DNA of 41,306 nt from CANHEE01 sp043777755 (GCA_043777755.1 JAYWHK010000321.1:1-41306); one strand, 5' to 3'. Shown: positions 6,179-14,552, counted from the first letter of the stretch. Notes: generated by a model not told the origin, from the letters alone. Made by a program: numbers and translations.

Positions 6179-7087
6179 ATGAAAAATATCACCATTTTAT
6201 CCCTTATTCTTTCTATTTTTTGTCTAACATTAGGCTGTGGTAGCGACGATGAGAAAAAAATTACTTGCGTAAAAGTCAAAAACACAAACGATGCCCATAA
6301 ACTTACATGGGATAAAATCGGTAATTTAGATGCGCTGTACGATCAACGATTTGAAAAAGAAATCATGGGCAAACAGTTTGGCGAACAGCATTTTTATACA
6401 CTCGTTGTTCGTATTAAAAACACGTCTTGTTTTGGTTCTAATTTTACGGTTAATTTTGAATTGGTTACTTTTTCGGCGGGTGCAATGCAAAATCAAAAAA
6501 GCAAATATTTGTCTGCGGGAGAAGAAGCTGAGTTCAAATCATTGCCTTTTGCTGTCAAAGGAAGCGATGATTTGAATGATAAAGATTTTTCAGTACAAAC
6601 TGACTACATCCTAAAAAAGATGAAAGTCACTTATGAAAAGAAATTTGTAGAAGTAGAAAAACCTTGTCATTGTGAGCCAACCGATGAGCCAGAAAATTCA
6701 CCTTTGATGAAAGTCGTTAAAGAGGAACTTTTGAGTTGCCAAAGCGATGTAGATGCTACGAAAGAAGGACAAGTCGGTGGCGTAAAAGGAGATGCTAAAA
6801 CAAAAGAAAAAAAAAATAATTCGTCAAATAGCAAGGTGTCAGATGATTGTGAAACCAATTTGAGTTCGCCCAAAACGGCTACAGTCACAACTGAAAGCGA
6901 TAATTTGATGATACGAAATCGCCCTAATTCGGAAGGTGACATCGTAATAAAAGCGCCGAAAGGAGCATCATTGAGCGTAACTTGTTACGGTAAAAATACT
7001 GAAGCCAATGGTAAAAAAGGTCGTTGGGCAAAAGTTATTTACGCTGGAAAAGAAGGTTGGGCTTGGGATAATTTTTTAACTTATTAA
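6179..7087 (+). CDS. SH3-domain lipoprotein
   Basis: The protein has 302 residues. A lipoprotein signal ends in LTLGC with the lipidated cysteine at residue 20, followed by SDD, which in this phylum is compatible with outer-membrane sorting. Residues about 25-150 form a β-rich domain of unknown family with a cysteine pair. Then comes a low-complexity charged linker (about 195-220). The C-terminus (about 235-302) is a bacterial SH3 domain: NLMIRNRPNSEGDIV, then GRWAKVIYAGKEGWAWDNFL. Bacterial SH3 domains usually bind peptidoglycan or protein peptides. The gene ends two bases before the caspase-like gene, so the pair is an operon and the proteins probably act together at the cell envelope. Confidence 0.8.
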   Translation: MKNITILSLILSIFCLTLGCGSDDEKKITCVKVKNTNDAHKLTWDKIGNLDALYDQRFEKEIMGKQFGEQHFYTLVVRIKNTSCFGSNFTVNFELVTFSAGAMQNQKSKYLSAGEEAEFKSLPFAVKGSDDLNDKDFSVQTDYILKKMKVTYEKKFVEVEKPCHCEPTDEPENSPLMKVVKEELLSCQSDVDATKEGQVGGVKGDAKTKEKKNNSSNSKVSDDCETNLSSPKTATVTTESDNLMIRNRPNSEGDIVIKAPKGASLSVTCYGKNTEANGKKGRWAKVIYAGKEGWAWDNFLTY

Positions 7088-7089
7088 TA

Positions 7090-8202
7090 ATGAGAGTTTT
7101 ATATATCGTATTGTTTGCTTTGTTTGTGCAATTGCTTCAAGCACAGACTTCTGCACCACTTATTAATCGTCGTATTGCTTATGTTATAGGCAATGCGGAG
7201 TACGAGCAAAATCCGTTGTACAATCCTGTAAATGATGCACGAGATGTGGCAAAAGCACTCGAAACATTGGGTTTTGAAGTAAAGATTTTTGAAAATTTGA
7301 AATGGCAACGCTTCAAAAATGTCCTTAAAGAATACGGCGAAGCCTTGCAACAAGATGCAAGCCATACCGTTCGGCTGTTTTATTATTCTGGGCATGGTTG
7401 TCAAGTCAATGGGCGCAATTATTTGCTTCCAGTTGATGCACATTTGCAAAATTGGGCTCAGGCTAACAAATGGGGAATCAGTACCGATTTGTTGATGGGG
7501 TCGTTGAAAAATGCGCAAAATGCTACAAATATCGTCGTTTTAGATGCTTGTCGTTTCAACGAATTGTCAGAAGGTAATGAAGAGTATGGCGAAGACGAAG
7601 GGGAGGAAAACACTGAAAATCATTTAGGTTTTGCAGCGATGGACGCTCCGATTGGTACTTTTATTGCATTTTCAACAGCACCAAGTAATGTAGCATCTGA
7701 CGGTCGAGGACTGAATAGTTTATATACTCAGGAATTGGTAAAAACACTGCAAATTCCAGATTTGAACATCGAGCAAGTGTTTAAAAAAGTACGTTCACAA
7801 GTCAATGAATTGAGTCAAGGAGAACAAGTTCCTTGGGATAATTCTTCTCTCGAACATGATTTTTACTTCTATCGCAGCAATGAAACCGTCACTTCTGGCT
7901 CTATTAAAAATGTATCTGCACCACAACGTAGCGTAGCAGAACAATATGCACACGATGTTTGCACTTGTCTAAGTCCTGTAACGACCATCATGGACAAAAT
8001 ACAAGCCATGCCAAGCAATACTTCAGGCGAAAAATTGTCACGATTAGAATACGATGCTCAAACAGCATTGCAACAAAGTGAGGTTTGTATCAAAAAAACG
8101 ATGTCAAGTTATGCCGTTCCGCCTACAAAAGCAGAAGAACAGCAAGCCAAATTAATTTTAGAAAAAACTTGCCCGAAAGCGTATAGTTTTTTTAATAAAT
8201 AG
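7090..8202 (+). CDS. Secreted caspase-like (peptidase C14 / metacaspase type) protease
   Basis: The protein has 370 residues. A signal peptide (MRVLYIVLFALFVQLLQAQ) is followed by a C14 p20-like domain: RRIAYVIGNAEYEQNPLYNPVNDA in two parts, then the catalytic histidine H102 in YYSGHG and catalytic cysteine C154 in VVLDACR. The dyad is intact, so activity is expected, probably after Arg or Lys as in metacaspases. An acidic insert (GNEEYGEDEGEEN) follows C154 and may be a calcium or activation loop. Residues about 285-370 form a separate helical domain with paired cysteines (HDVCTCLSP, VCIKK, KTCPK), probably disulfide-bonded. It is coupled to the SH3 lipoprotein upstream. Confidence 0.88.
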   Translation: MRVLYIVLFALFVQLLQAQTSAPLINRRIAYVIGNAEYEQNPLYNPVNDARDVAKALETLGFEVKIFENLKWQRFKNVLKEYGEALQQDASHTVRLFYYSGHGCQVNGRNYLLPVDAHLQNWAQANKWGISTDLLMGSLKNAQNATNIVVLDACRFNELSEGNEEYGEDEGEENTENHLGFAAMDAPIGTFIAFSTAPSNVASDGRGLNSLYTQELVKTLQIPDLNIEQVFKKVRSQVNELSQGEQVPWDNSSLEHDFYFYRSNETVTSGSIKNVSAPQRSVAEQYAHDVCTCLSPVTTIMDKIQAMPSNTSGEKLSRLEYDAQTALQQSEVCIKKTMSSYAVPPTKAEEQQAKLILEKTCPKAYSFFNK

Positions 8203-8304
8203 TTTTTCAGATACCAAAGCAAAGCCTTACACAGACATCCAAAGTAAATTTGTAACAACAAGACTTTTAACGACATTTTAACAACACCTTATTTTAAAAG
8301 CCCT

Positions 8305-8312
8305 TAACTTTG
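8305..8312 (+). promoter_or_regulatory. Probable -7 box of the DUF1573 gene
   Basis: TAACTTTG fits TAnnTTTG, 74 bases before the ATG. No TTG stands at the right distance, so the -33 part is weak. Confidence 0.45.
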
Positions 8313-8386
8313 CATTGGAAAATGTAAGACAGTAAATTACACGACTTACGACTATTTTATACTTCAAATTTTTTACAAAATAAAAA

Positions 8387-8845
8387 ATGAAAAAAACGTT
8401 TCAAATCCTTGCGATTGCGATTTGCTTTTTAACAACGCAATTTGTTGCTGCACAAAAAGTCACTTATGTCTATGAAGACAATACTAAAAACAACGAAAAA
8501 GTAGAATGGACACGTACCATGGAAGCGCACGATGCGGAAATCGGCATACCAAAAGTATTTTTGATGCCTGTAAAAAACATCAGTAAAGAGCCTTTGACCA
8601 TTTTATCTGCCAAAACACATTGCGGTTGTACAGATGCGATTGCGCCTAAAATGCCAATTCCACCAGGCGAAACAGGTTTTATTGAGGTGACTTTCACTGC
8701 AAAACCTCGTTACCAACAAGATAAAAATGGTGTGGACATAAGCGTTCCGCCACCTTTCACTTTTTATCAAATTATAGATGTTTTCACAAATTTTGACCCT
8801 AAAAACTCCATTACAGTAAGTGTGCAGGGAACAGTTGTAAAATAA
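8387..8845 (+). CDS. DUF1573 domain protein, exported
   Basis: The protein has 152 residues. A signal peptide (MKKTFQILAIAICFLTTQFVAAQ) precedes one immunoglobulin-like DUF1573 domain with its hallmark: KNISKEPLTILSAKTHCGCTDA, then the PIPPGETGFIEVTFTA strand pair and a final strand (ITVSVQGTVVK). The Cys-x-Cys (HCGCT) is the conserved pair of the family. DUF1573 proteins are periplasmic or surface ASH/HYDIN-like modules common in Bacteroidota; their partner is unknown. It is monocistronic, ending in a repeat with an internal hairpin and then a strong terminator. Confidence 0.85.
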   Translation: MKKTFQILAIAICFLTTQFVAAQKVTYVYEDNTKNNEKVEWTRTMEAHDAEIGIPKVFLMPVKNISKEPLTILSAKTHCGCTDAIAPKMPIPPGETGFIEVTFTAKPRYQQDKNGVDISVPPPFTFYQIIDVFTNFDPKNSITVSVQGTVVK

Positions 8846-8875
8846 AAAAAATGTAACTATTTACCACTTTTGCAG

Positions 8876-8983
8876 TTTTTTACCACGGAGAAACAGAGAA
8901 ACGGAGAACACAGAGTTTGACAAAAAAATTGGCCGAAGGCTAATTTTTTTGCCTCCGTGACCTCTGTTTCTCCGTGGTAAAAA
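8876..8983. repeat. Palindromic element with 22-bp perfect arms and an internal terminator-like hairpin
   Basis: The arms at 8876-8897 and 8962-8983 are exact reverse complements (core ACCACGGAGAAACAGAG). Inside, 8922-8950 forms an A7TTGGCC/GGCTAAT7 hairpin with a T-run. It is non-coding, about 108 bp, and MITE-like. Motifs of the 'CTCTG..TCTCCGTG' kind also occur in the element at 13563-13763. Confidence 0.75.
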
Positions 8984-9020
8984 TAAAAAATCTTCGGTTT
9001 TTTTAGTTGCAAAAAAATAC

Positions 9021-9061
9021 AAAAAAACAGCCTTATGGTTTCCCATAAGGCTGTTTTTTTT
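9021..9061. terminator. Strong bidirectional terminator after DUF1573
   Basis: AAAACAGCCTTATGG pairs with CCATAAGGCTGTTTT around a four-base TTTC loop, with A's before and T's after, so it works on both strands. Confidence 0.88.
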
Positions 9062-9072
9062 GCTTACAGATT

Positions 9073-9147
9073 GGAAAGTGCTTTTGGGATTTTGCATTTA
9101 TGTAAAATGTTGAACAACAAGCATTTGCAATATCTTAATATCTAATA
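9073..9147. repeat. Dispersed intergenic repeat family, copy 2
   Basis: GGAAAGTGCTTTTGGGATTT, then ATTTATGTAAAATGTTGAA, AAGCATTTGCAATATC and TAATATCTAATAT. The same blocks occur inverted at 41222-41306, and in part at 5467-5534 and 9433-9472. Confidence 0.75.
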
Positions 9148-9238
9148 TAGGCTGTTCAAAACGCCCACAAAAAATGTTGCCAATTTTTTAATTAAAAAAT
9201 AGATTTTATTTAAATCAGAAAAATACTTTTTCAGCTTC

Positions 9239-9379
9239 TGATTACCCCAGCCCTAAAGGGAGCAGATTAAAAACTACTATAAAATTGTATCTTTTTTGCT
9301 AAAAAAGGTTCTTTATTTGTCAAAAAACACGAATTTTACATTTATTTAGAGTCAGCACCCTTTAGGGCTGGGGTAATCA
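9239..9379. repeat. Element bounded by 22-bp perfect inverted repeats
   Basis: The arms 9239-9260 and 9358-9379 are exact reverse complements (core ATTACCCCAGCCCTAAAGGG), with 97 AT-rich bases between and no reading frame. It is MITE-like. The surrounding 8846-9470 gap otherwise contains only the elements listed here. Confidence 0.75.
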
Positions 9380-9432
9380 AAAGACAAAACTAAAACCTTT
9401 GCGGAGCAAAATTTGTCGTCATTTTTGGTGAT

Positions 9433-9472
9433 AGCATTTGCAATACTTTTGAACATCAAATATCTAATATCT
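9433..9472. repeat. Dispersed intergenic repeat family, copy 3 (partial)
   Basis: AGCATTTGCAATACTTTTG followed by AATATCTAATATC repeats the 3' half of copy 2. It abuts the stop codon of the DUF5916 gene. Confidence 0.6.
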
Positions 9473-11675
9473 ACAAATTCAGCCAATAATTCACCTTAAA
9501 CACCAGCGCACGATACTTCGGTTGCCAATCCACACTGTTGTAATTGTCCGTATAAACCAAGAAAACATCAGAAAGCGGTTTGAAACGCCACTGCAAACGA
9601 CTGTTGAAATTAAAACGTTCATTTTGCGTATTCAACTGAACGAAAGTTGTCCAAAACAAATTTCTACTAAAATTCACCTCCATTTTTCCACCAAAAAGCG
9701 CAATTACATTGCTCCCATAAGGCGCAGGGAATTTGAGGTCATTGTACTGATAATTCAGTTCAAAATTACCCCAAGGTCTTGCCCGATAAGTCGCACTTAG
9801 CGTTGTAGAACGGATTGTACCATTGTAAAAACCACCGCCATTTACATTCACATTTAAGCTCAAAGCCTTCCTTCTATCTGTTCCAAAATTAGCATAAACA
9901 CCTGAGAATCTGTATCTTGCAGCGGGCAAAGGCGAGTCGTCAGTAAAAGCAGTAGGGTAGGGAAGTGCCACATCGCTGTTCGTAACACCCAATTCGTAGA
10001 AATACAAATTTTTTGTATTTATCTCTACGCCAATGTCCGTACTTCGCTCATTAAAACTACCATCGGGATTAAATACAACGAAATTTTCAATGCCATATTC
10101 TTGTGATTGAAACCAAGCATTTTCTTTTTTAGGATAGATTTTATAGTTCGATTCGTTGTACAACTGATTGAATCCCAGTCGAATAGACGTATCTCGTGTC
10201 GCATCATAATTCTCGATTCGAGCGATAAAACCTTGGTCAGCGTAATAGTTTTCTTTACAAGATAGATAATCCGCTAAGAAAAAAAAGTTTTCACCAGCAT
10301 AAAAAAAGCCACTCTCATAATAGTTGTTTTTGTCTTTTATTTCAGGCTTAAAAGAAGCATGACCACTCAGCCAAGCATTCCACTTTCCATTGTCAGAAAT
10401 AAAAACATTTTCCAAACCAACATTTCTTCCAAAATCATTTTTGATACTTTTTGAACCATCAAAACCTTGCCTATTCAAAAAAAGTGCCTTAGAATAAGAC
10501 CGTCCTTTGATGTTTTGCTGTACCGAAGCAATGCTCACATTTTGTCCAGCATCGCCATTTTTTCCCAAAGTATGCACGTTCATCAAGCCAATTCGGGTCG
10601 AATTGCCAACATTTCCAGTCAATCGTGCGCCATAAAGAATTGGTCTTGCCAAACCTTCGGCATCTAAGCCAATTGTTCGAGAAAAGAAAGGTCGCAAAGG
10701 AGGAATCCCATAACCAGCAAAAATATCGCTATTTTCTAAAAAGAAAAACCTTCTTTCTGGTAAAAAAATACTAAAACGAGTCAAATTTGTCACTTGCTGA
10801 TCTACATCTACTTGTGAAAAATCTGGATTCGTCGTTACATCTAAGTTCAGCGAAGAATTCAAAGCAATTTTTGCATCAAAACCAGCATTTGGTTTTTTGG
10901 TTACATCAAAACCACCTTTATCATTTTCAACTTTTGAATAAGCCGCATTAAAGTACGGAATCAATGCAATGTTCCGTTTTTGTCGTTTTGGAGCAGCGTC
11001 CCAAATCAATTTTCCAGTATAACCCAAGTCAAAACCATTGAATTGAAGCGGTACTTTTGCCCAAGTCGAATATTCTCCAATTTGGAGATTGCTACGCACA
11101 AAGTTGATACCCCATTCCGTTTTATTGTCCTCAAAACGCAAAGTTTTGAAAGGAATCGCCATTTCTACGGTATAGTGGTCAGTTGATTGTTTCACTTCTG
11201 AATACCATTTTCCGTCCCAATTTCGGTTTGCTTCATCGTCACCACCAACAATCAACGCATCACCTTGCACACCATAAGCATTTACAATAAAAGAAAAACC
11301 ATTTGTTTTTCTATTGACAGGATCAAAAACGACCAAAACGCCATCATTGTCCATCAAAGTAATCTCTCGTTTCAGACTCGAAATGATAAAAGGTTTTTCT
11401 TGAAAACAAGTGAATCCTAAATACATAAAATTCTCATCGTACATGATTTTTACCTCTGTTTTCGTTTTAGAAAACGTTTCATTTCGAGGAAATTTTTCTA
11501 CAAAATCCTTTGCCAGCGCAGCATCATTCCAAGCACTTTCGTCAAAAACGCCATCAATTTTAATCGGAACGCTTGTTTTTTTGATATTCAATTGAAAAAG
11601 CTCTTGATTCGTAGCTATTTGCGCAATCAAAAAAATAGGAAAGAATCCCCAAAGAAGTAAAAGTGAATTTTTCAT
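9471..11675 (-). CDS. DUF5916 outer-membrane protein with N-terminal CBM9-like domain
   Basis: The protein has 734 residues. A signal peptide (MKNSLLLLWGFFPIFLIAQ) is followed by a CBM9-like β-sandwich (about 37-230: IKIDGVFDESAWNDA, then VKIMYDENFMYLGFTC, WYSEVKQSTDHYTVEMAIPF). The rest is DUF5916, with FSQVDVDQQVTNLTRFSIF and LPERRFFFLENSDIF as its signature, then about 14-16 amphipathic β strands, ending FKVNYWLNL. The overall picture is an outer-membrane barrel with a periplasmic or surface sugar-binding-like module. The substrate is unknown. It is transcribed alone from a -7 box at 11700-11707. Confidence 0.85.
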   Translation of the reverse strand: MKNSLLLLWGFFPIFLIAQIATNQELFQLNIKKTSVPIKIDGVFDESAWNDAALAKDFVEKFPRNETFSKTKTEVKIMYDENFMYLGFTCFQEKPFIISSLKREITLMDNDGVLVVFDPVNRKTNGFSFIVNAYGVQGDALIVGGDDEANRNWDGKWYSEVKQSTDHYTVEMAIPFKTLRFEDNKTEWGINFVRSNLQIGEYSTWAKVPLQFNGFDLGYTGKLIWDAAPKRQKRNIALIPYFNAAYSKVENDKGGFDVTKKPNAGFDAKIALNSSLNLDVTTNPDFSQVDVDQQVTNLTRFSIFLPERRFFFLENSDIFAGYGIPPLRPFFSRTIGLDAEGLARPILYGARLTGNVGNSTRIGLMNVHTLGKNGDAGQNVSIASVQQNIKGRSYSKALFLNRQGFDGSKSIKNDFGRNVGLENVFISDNGKWNAWLSGHASFKPEIKDKNNYYESGFFYAGENFFFLADYLSCKENYYADQGFIARIENYDATRDTSIRLGFNQLYNESNYKIYPKKENAWFQSQEYGIENFVVFNPDGSFNERSTDIGVEINTKNLYFYELGVTNSDVALPYPTAFTDDSPLPAARYRFSGVYANFGTDRRKALSLNVNVNGGGFYNGTIRSTTLSATYRARPWGNFELNYQYNDLKFPAPYGSNVIALFGGKMEVNFSRNLFWTTFVQLNTQNERFNFNSRLQWRFKPLSDVFLVYTDNYNSVDWQPKYRALVFKVNYWLNL

Positions 11676-11699
11676 CGTATATAATTATTAAAATTTTGA

Positions 11700-11707
11700 C
11701 AAAGGTA
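11700..11707 (-). promoter_or_regulatory. -7 box of the DUF5916 gene
   Basis: The minus strand reads TACCTTTG, consensus TAnnTTTG, 24 bases upstream of the ATG. No clear TTG stands at 19-21 bases. Confidence 0.5.
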
Positions 11708-11755
11708 AGATAGAATATTAAATGCAGAATATAATTTGGTCTAATTTTTTATCAA

Positions 11756-11797
11756 TAAAAAAATCCTAATTTTTATCATTGATAAAAATTAGGATTT
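11756..11797 (-). terminator. Terminator of glmM
   Basis: An 18-bp perfect palindrome (AAATCCTAATTTTTATCA with its complement, one central base) at 11761-11797 is followed on the minus strand by a T-run. It lies downstream of glmM and upstream of the DUF5916 promoter. Confidence 0.85.
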
Positions 11798-11824
11798 AGC
11801 ATAAAGAGCATTTTCTTAGATAAT

Positions 11825-11875
11825 TCGTGTAATTAGATAAAATTCGTGGTAGAAAATTCGTAATAAAAAATTCGC
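11825..11875. repeat. ATTCGTG-type intergenic repeat
   Basis: Four spaced copies of AATTCGTG/AATTCGTA/AATTCGCA occur within 50 bases. The same motif recurs at 14377-14487 and 14721-14768. Confidence 0.5.
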
Positions 11876-11881
11876 ACAATC

Positions 11882-13264
11882 TTAATCCTTCAACATCTCC
11901 ACAATATCCTGTTTAATTTTCATTGCCAAATTATTCGCAGTCGTTTCGGTTTGACTTTCAGCATAAATACGAATAATTGGTTCAGTATTCGAGCGACGAA
12001 GATGAATCCAATCAGGTTCAAATTCAATTTTCAAACCATCAATTGTATTCAATTTAGCAAACTTATATTTATCTTTTAATTTTTCAAAAATCAAATCCAA
12101 ATCAACCGTATCGTCCAGTGTAATTTTATTTTTTGAAATAATATAATTCGGATAAGTACGACGCAAATAAGAACATTTTTGATTAGAAGTTGCCAAAAGC
12201 GATAAAAACAACGCCACACCAACCAAAGAATCACGACCATAATGCAATTCTGGATAAATAATTCCACCATTGCCTTCGCCGCCAATCACTGCATTTTGAG
12301 CCTTCATCATTTCCACAACATTCACCTCGCCAACGGCAGCAGCAAAATACTGACCACCACGACGCTCCGTTACATCACGCAAAGCACGAGTCGAGGACAA
12401 ATTCGACACTGTATTCCCAGGTTTATGCTGCAAAATATAATCTGAAACTGCCACCAACGTATATTCTTCGCCAAACATATCACCATCTTCACAAACCAAA
12501 ACCAATCTGTCCACATCAGGATCAACCGCAATACCCAAATCTGCTCTATGGTATTGAACCGCTTTTGACAATTCGTACAGGTTTTCAGGCAACGGCTCAG
12601 GATTATGCGCAAATTCGCCAGTAATTTCACCATTAATCAAAACTACTTCACAACCCAATTGCTCCAAAAGCGGTTTAATCGAAATTGCACCCGTCGAATT
12701 AATACAATCCACGACCACTTTATATGCTTTTTCTTTAATCGCTTCCGCAAAAACTAAAGGCAACGCCAAAATCTGCGCAATATGCTTGTCTATATAAGTA
12801 TAGTCAGCACGGTATTTACCAAGGTTTTCAACCGAAGCATACTCAATTTTACCGTTTGTAATGTTCGCCAAAACATCAGCACCATTTTGAGCTGAAATAA
12901 ACTCTCCTTTTTCATTCAGAAACTTCAAAGCATTCCACTGTTTGGGATTGTGCGAAGCGGTAAAAATAATCCCAGCCTGCGCATCTTCCAACGGAACTGC
13001 AATCTCTACAGTAGGCGTTGTTGAAAATCCCAAATCAACAACATCAATACCAAGACTACGTAAAGTGTTGATAGCCAATGAACTAACTATATCACCCGAA
13101 ATCCGACCATCACGTCCGACCACTACTTTTGCTTTTTTATGACGACTCAAAATCCAAGTCCCGAATGCTGCTGTACACTCCACTATATCCTGTGGCGTTA
13201 GATTCGTGCCAACTGCACCGCCAATAGTTCCCCTAATTCCCGAAATTGATTTAATTAATGCCAC
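11882..13264 (-). CDS. glmM: Phosphoglucosamine mutase (GlmM-type α-D-phosphohexomutase)
   Basis: The protein has 460 residues, the usual length. It has four domains: the phosphoserine loop TASHNP with S104 (residues 102-107), the Mg-binding loop DPDVDR (248-253), the sugar-binding loop GEGNGG (329-334) and the phosphate-binding loop RRSNTEPIIRIYAE (423-436). The enzyme interconverts glucosamine-6-phosphate and glucosamine-1-phosphate for UDP-GlcNAc, the precursor of peptidoglycan and lipopolysaccharide. The N-terminal SGIRGTIGG is typical. The sugar loop carries GEGNGG, as seen in GlmM and related Bacteroidota enzymes; a phosphomannomutase or broad-specificity mutase cannot be excluded. It is monocistronic, with its own promoter and terminator. 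Confidence 0.85.
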   Translation of the reverse strand: MALIKSISGIRGTIGGAVGTNLTPQDIVECTAAFGTWILSRHKKAKVVVGRDGRISGDIVSSLAINTLRSLGIDVVDLGFSTTPTVEIAVPLEDAQAGIIFTASHNPKQWNALKFLNEKGEFISAQNGADVLANITNGKIEYASVENLGKYRADYTYIDKHIAQILALPLVFAEAIKEKAYKVVVDCINSTGAISIKPLLEQLGCEVVLINGEITGEFAHNPEPLPENLYELSKAVQYHRADLGIAVDPDVDRLVLVCEDGDMFGEEYTLVAVSDYILQHKPGNTVSNLSSTRALRDVTERRGGQYFAAAVGEVNVVEMMKAQNAVIGGEGNGGIIYPELHYGRDSLVGVALFLSLLATSNQKCSYLRRTYPNYIISKNKITLDDTVDLDLIFEKLKDKYKFAKLNTIDGLKIEFEPDWIHLRRSNTEPIIRIYAESQTETTANNLAMKIKQDIVEMLKD

Positions 13265-13332
13265 GTAAGTAAAATTTTTAATTTAAATTTTAGCCATTTG
13301 TTTTAGCCAAAAAATAATTGCCAAATAAAAGA

Positions 13333-13364
13333 CAAAAGTATGACAAATTTTTTAGAAAAAACCA
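13333..13364 (-). promoter_or_regulatory. Probable promoter of glmM
   Basis: On the minus strand, TTG (13362-13364), 21 bases, then TACTTTTG (13333-13340). The start codon is 69 bases further on. Confidence 0.6.
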
Positions 13365-13562
13365 ATTAAAATCAAATATTTTTTTTCGTAAAAAAAACAT
13401 ACCATATTAAACACTTAATTTTCAATAAAACTATACATTTGCAACTAAAAAATAGAGGTATCTATACTAACTGAAAAAACTCTGTTCGTTTTCGTTTTTA
13501 GGATAAAGTCAAATCCATCATACTTCTATAAAACGTCTATTTAAACAATACACAAAGCTATA

Positions 13563-13763
13563 CTGAAAACTACGGAGAAGTTTAAAAATCGTAGATTTTT
13601 GAACAAACTCTGCGTTCTCTGCGCCTCTGCGTGGTCTAAAATAAATTTTCAAAGAGAATTTTAATAAATAATTTCACTCAAAGGCGCAGAGAATGCAGAG
13701 AAAGAAATATTTTTTGCAAAAATATCTCTTTTATATTACGCAAAACTTCTCCATAGTTTTCAG
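13563..13763. repeat. Nested inverted-repeat element, about 200 bp
   Basis: Outer arms at 13563-13583 and 13743-13763 match at 20 of 21 positions (CTGAAAACTACGGAGAAGTTT). Inner arms at 13608-13626 and 13682-13700 match at 18 of 19 (CTCTGCGTTCTCTGCGCCT). It is non-coding and MITE-like. The rest of the 13265-13831 gap holds the glmM promoter and, at 13787-13808, a small CCTCC/GGAGG hairpin just before the PAP2 gene. Confidence 0.75.
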
Positions 13764-13831
13764 AACTACAATAAACTACAAATCAAAAAGCCTCCTTTAG
13801 GAGGTTTGGAGGTAAAACTCAATATCCAACT

Positions 13832-14386
13832 ATGCTACAAACAATCGAGAACCTCGACCTGCAACTTTTTCACTACCTAAACCACGAATGGCGCAATGAA
13901 TACCTTGACTTCATTTTGCCTTATTTTCGACAACCCAAAACATGGATTCTTCTCTATCTACTACTCATATATATAGTAGTAAAAAAATTTAAAGCCCAAA
14001 GCCTAAAAATTCTACTACTCATAGTCCTCTCAACAGCCGCTGCCGACCTCATTAGCAGTCGAATCATCAAACCAGCTGTACACCGCCTTCGACCTTGCAA
14101 CGAACCAACACTAAAAGGAGAAACTATCAATATTGTGCCCTGTGGTAGCGGATACAGTTACACCTCATCACACGCTGCGAATCACTTTGCATTGGCAATG
14201 TCCGTATCACTTCTTGTTTTTTATGATAAAAAAAATATTCGACGCTTATTACTTCTTTGGGCAAGTCTAATCGCCTACGCACAAGTATATGTTGGCGTAC
14301 ACTATCCATTTGATGTTTTCAGCGGCGCAATGTTAGGAATTGCCATTGCAATAAGTATATACAAATTAGGTCGAAAATTCGTGTAA
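13832..14386 (+). CDS. PAP2-family membrane phosphatase
   Basis: The protein has 184 residues with five to six membrane helices. The three PAP2 motifs are present: KPAVHRLRP (K-x6-RP), SYTSSHAANHF in place of PSGH, and AQVYVGVHYPFD in place of SR-x5-H-x3-D. In motif three the catalytic histidine and aspartate are kept but the usual Arg is Gln, which I believe is common in this Bacteroidota branch. Members dephosphorylate undecaprenyl diphosphate or lipid phosphates at the membrane. The last codons (RKFV, stop) are formed by a copy of an ATTCGTG repeat, so the native C-terminus may have been replaced by repeat sequence. No consensus promoter is evident. Confidence 0.85.
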   Translation: MLQTIENLDLQLFHYLNHEWRNEYLDFILPYFRQPKTWILLYLLLIYIVVKKFKAQSLKILLLIVLSTAAADLISSRIIKPAVHRLRPCNEPTLKGETINIVPCGSGYSYTSSHAANHFALAMSVSLLVFYDKKNIRRLLLLWASLIAYAQVYVGVHYPFDVFSGAMLGIAIAISIYKLGRKFV

Positions 14387-14487
14387 ATTCGTCAAAATTC
14401 GTGATAAACACCACCACGTTAGCATCACGATTAGTGACATTCGTGTAAATTAGCTTAAAATTCGTGATAAACACCACTACGTTAGCA
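14377..14487. repeat. Tandem pair of ~48-bp direct repeats
   Basis: 14377-14424 and 14439-14487 share ATTCGTGTAAATT, then AAAATTCGTGATAAACACCA and CACGTTAGCA/TACGTTAGCA. The first copy supplies the stop codon of the PAP2 gene. Related ATTCGTG motifs lie at 11825-11875 and 14721-14768. Confidence 0.8.
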
Positions 14488-14552
14488 AGTCTCTCTTTTA
14501 GTAGCAATTTAGGGATGCTCAAAAATATTTTAAAAAAAATATCAAAAAAAAC

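Noticed and set aside
6667..6942. Leftward 91-codon frame
   Set aside because: Antisense to the low-complexity linker and SH3 region of the lipoprotein; Ser/Val/Phe-rich shadow.
8861..9097. Leftward 78-codon frame
   Set aside because: It spans a palindromic element and a terminator; reading through such structure is not plausible for a gene.
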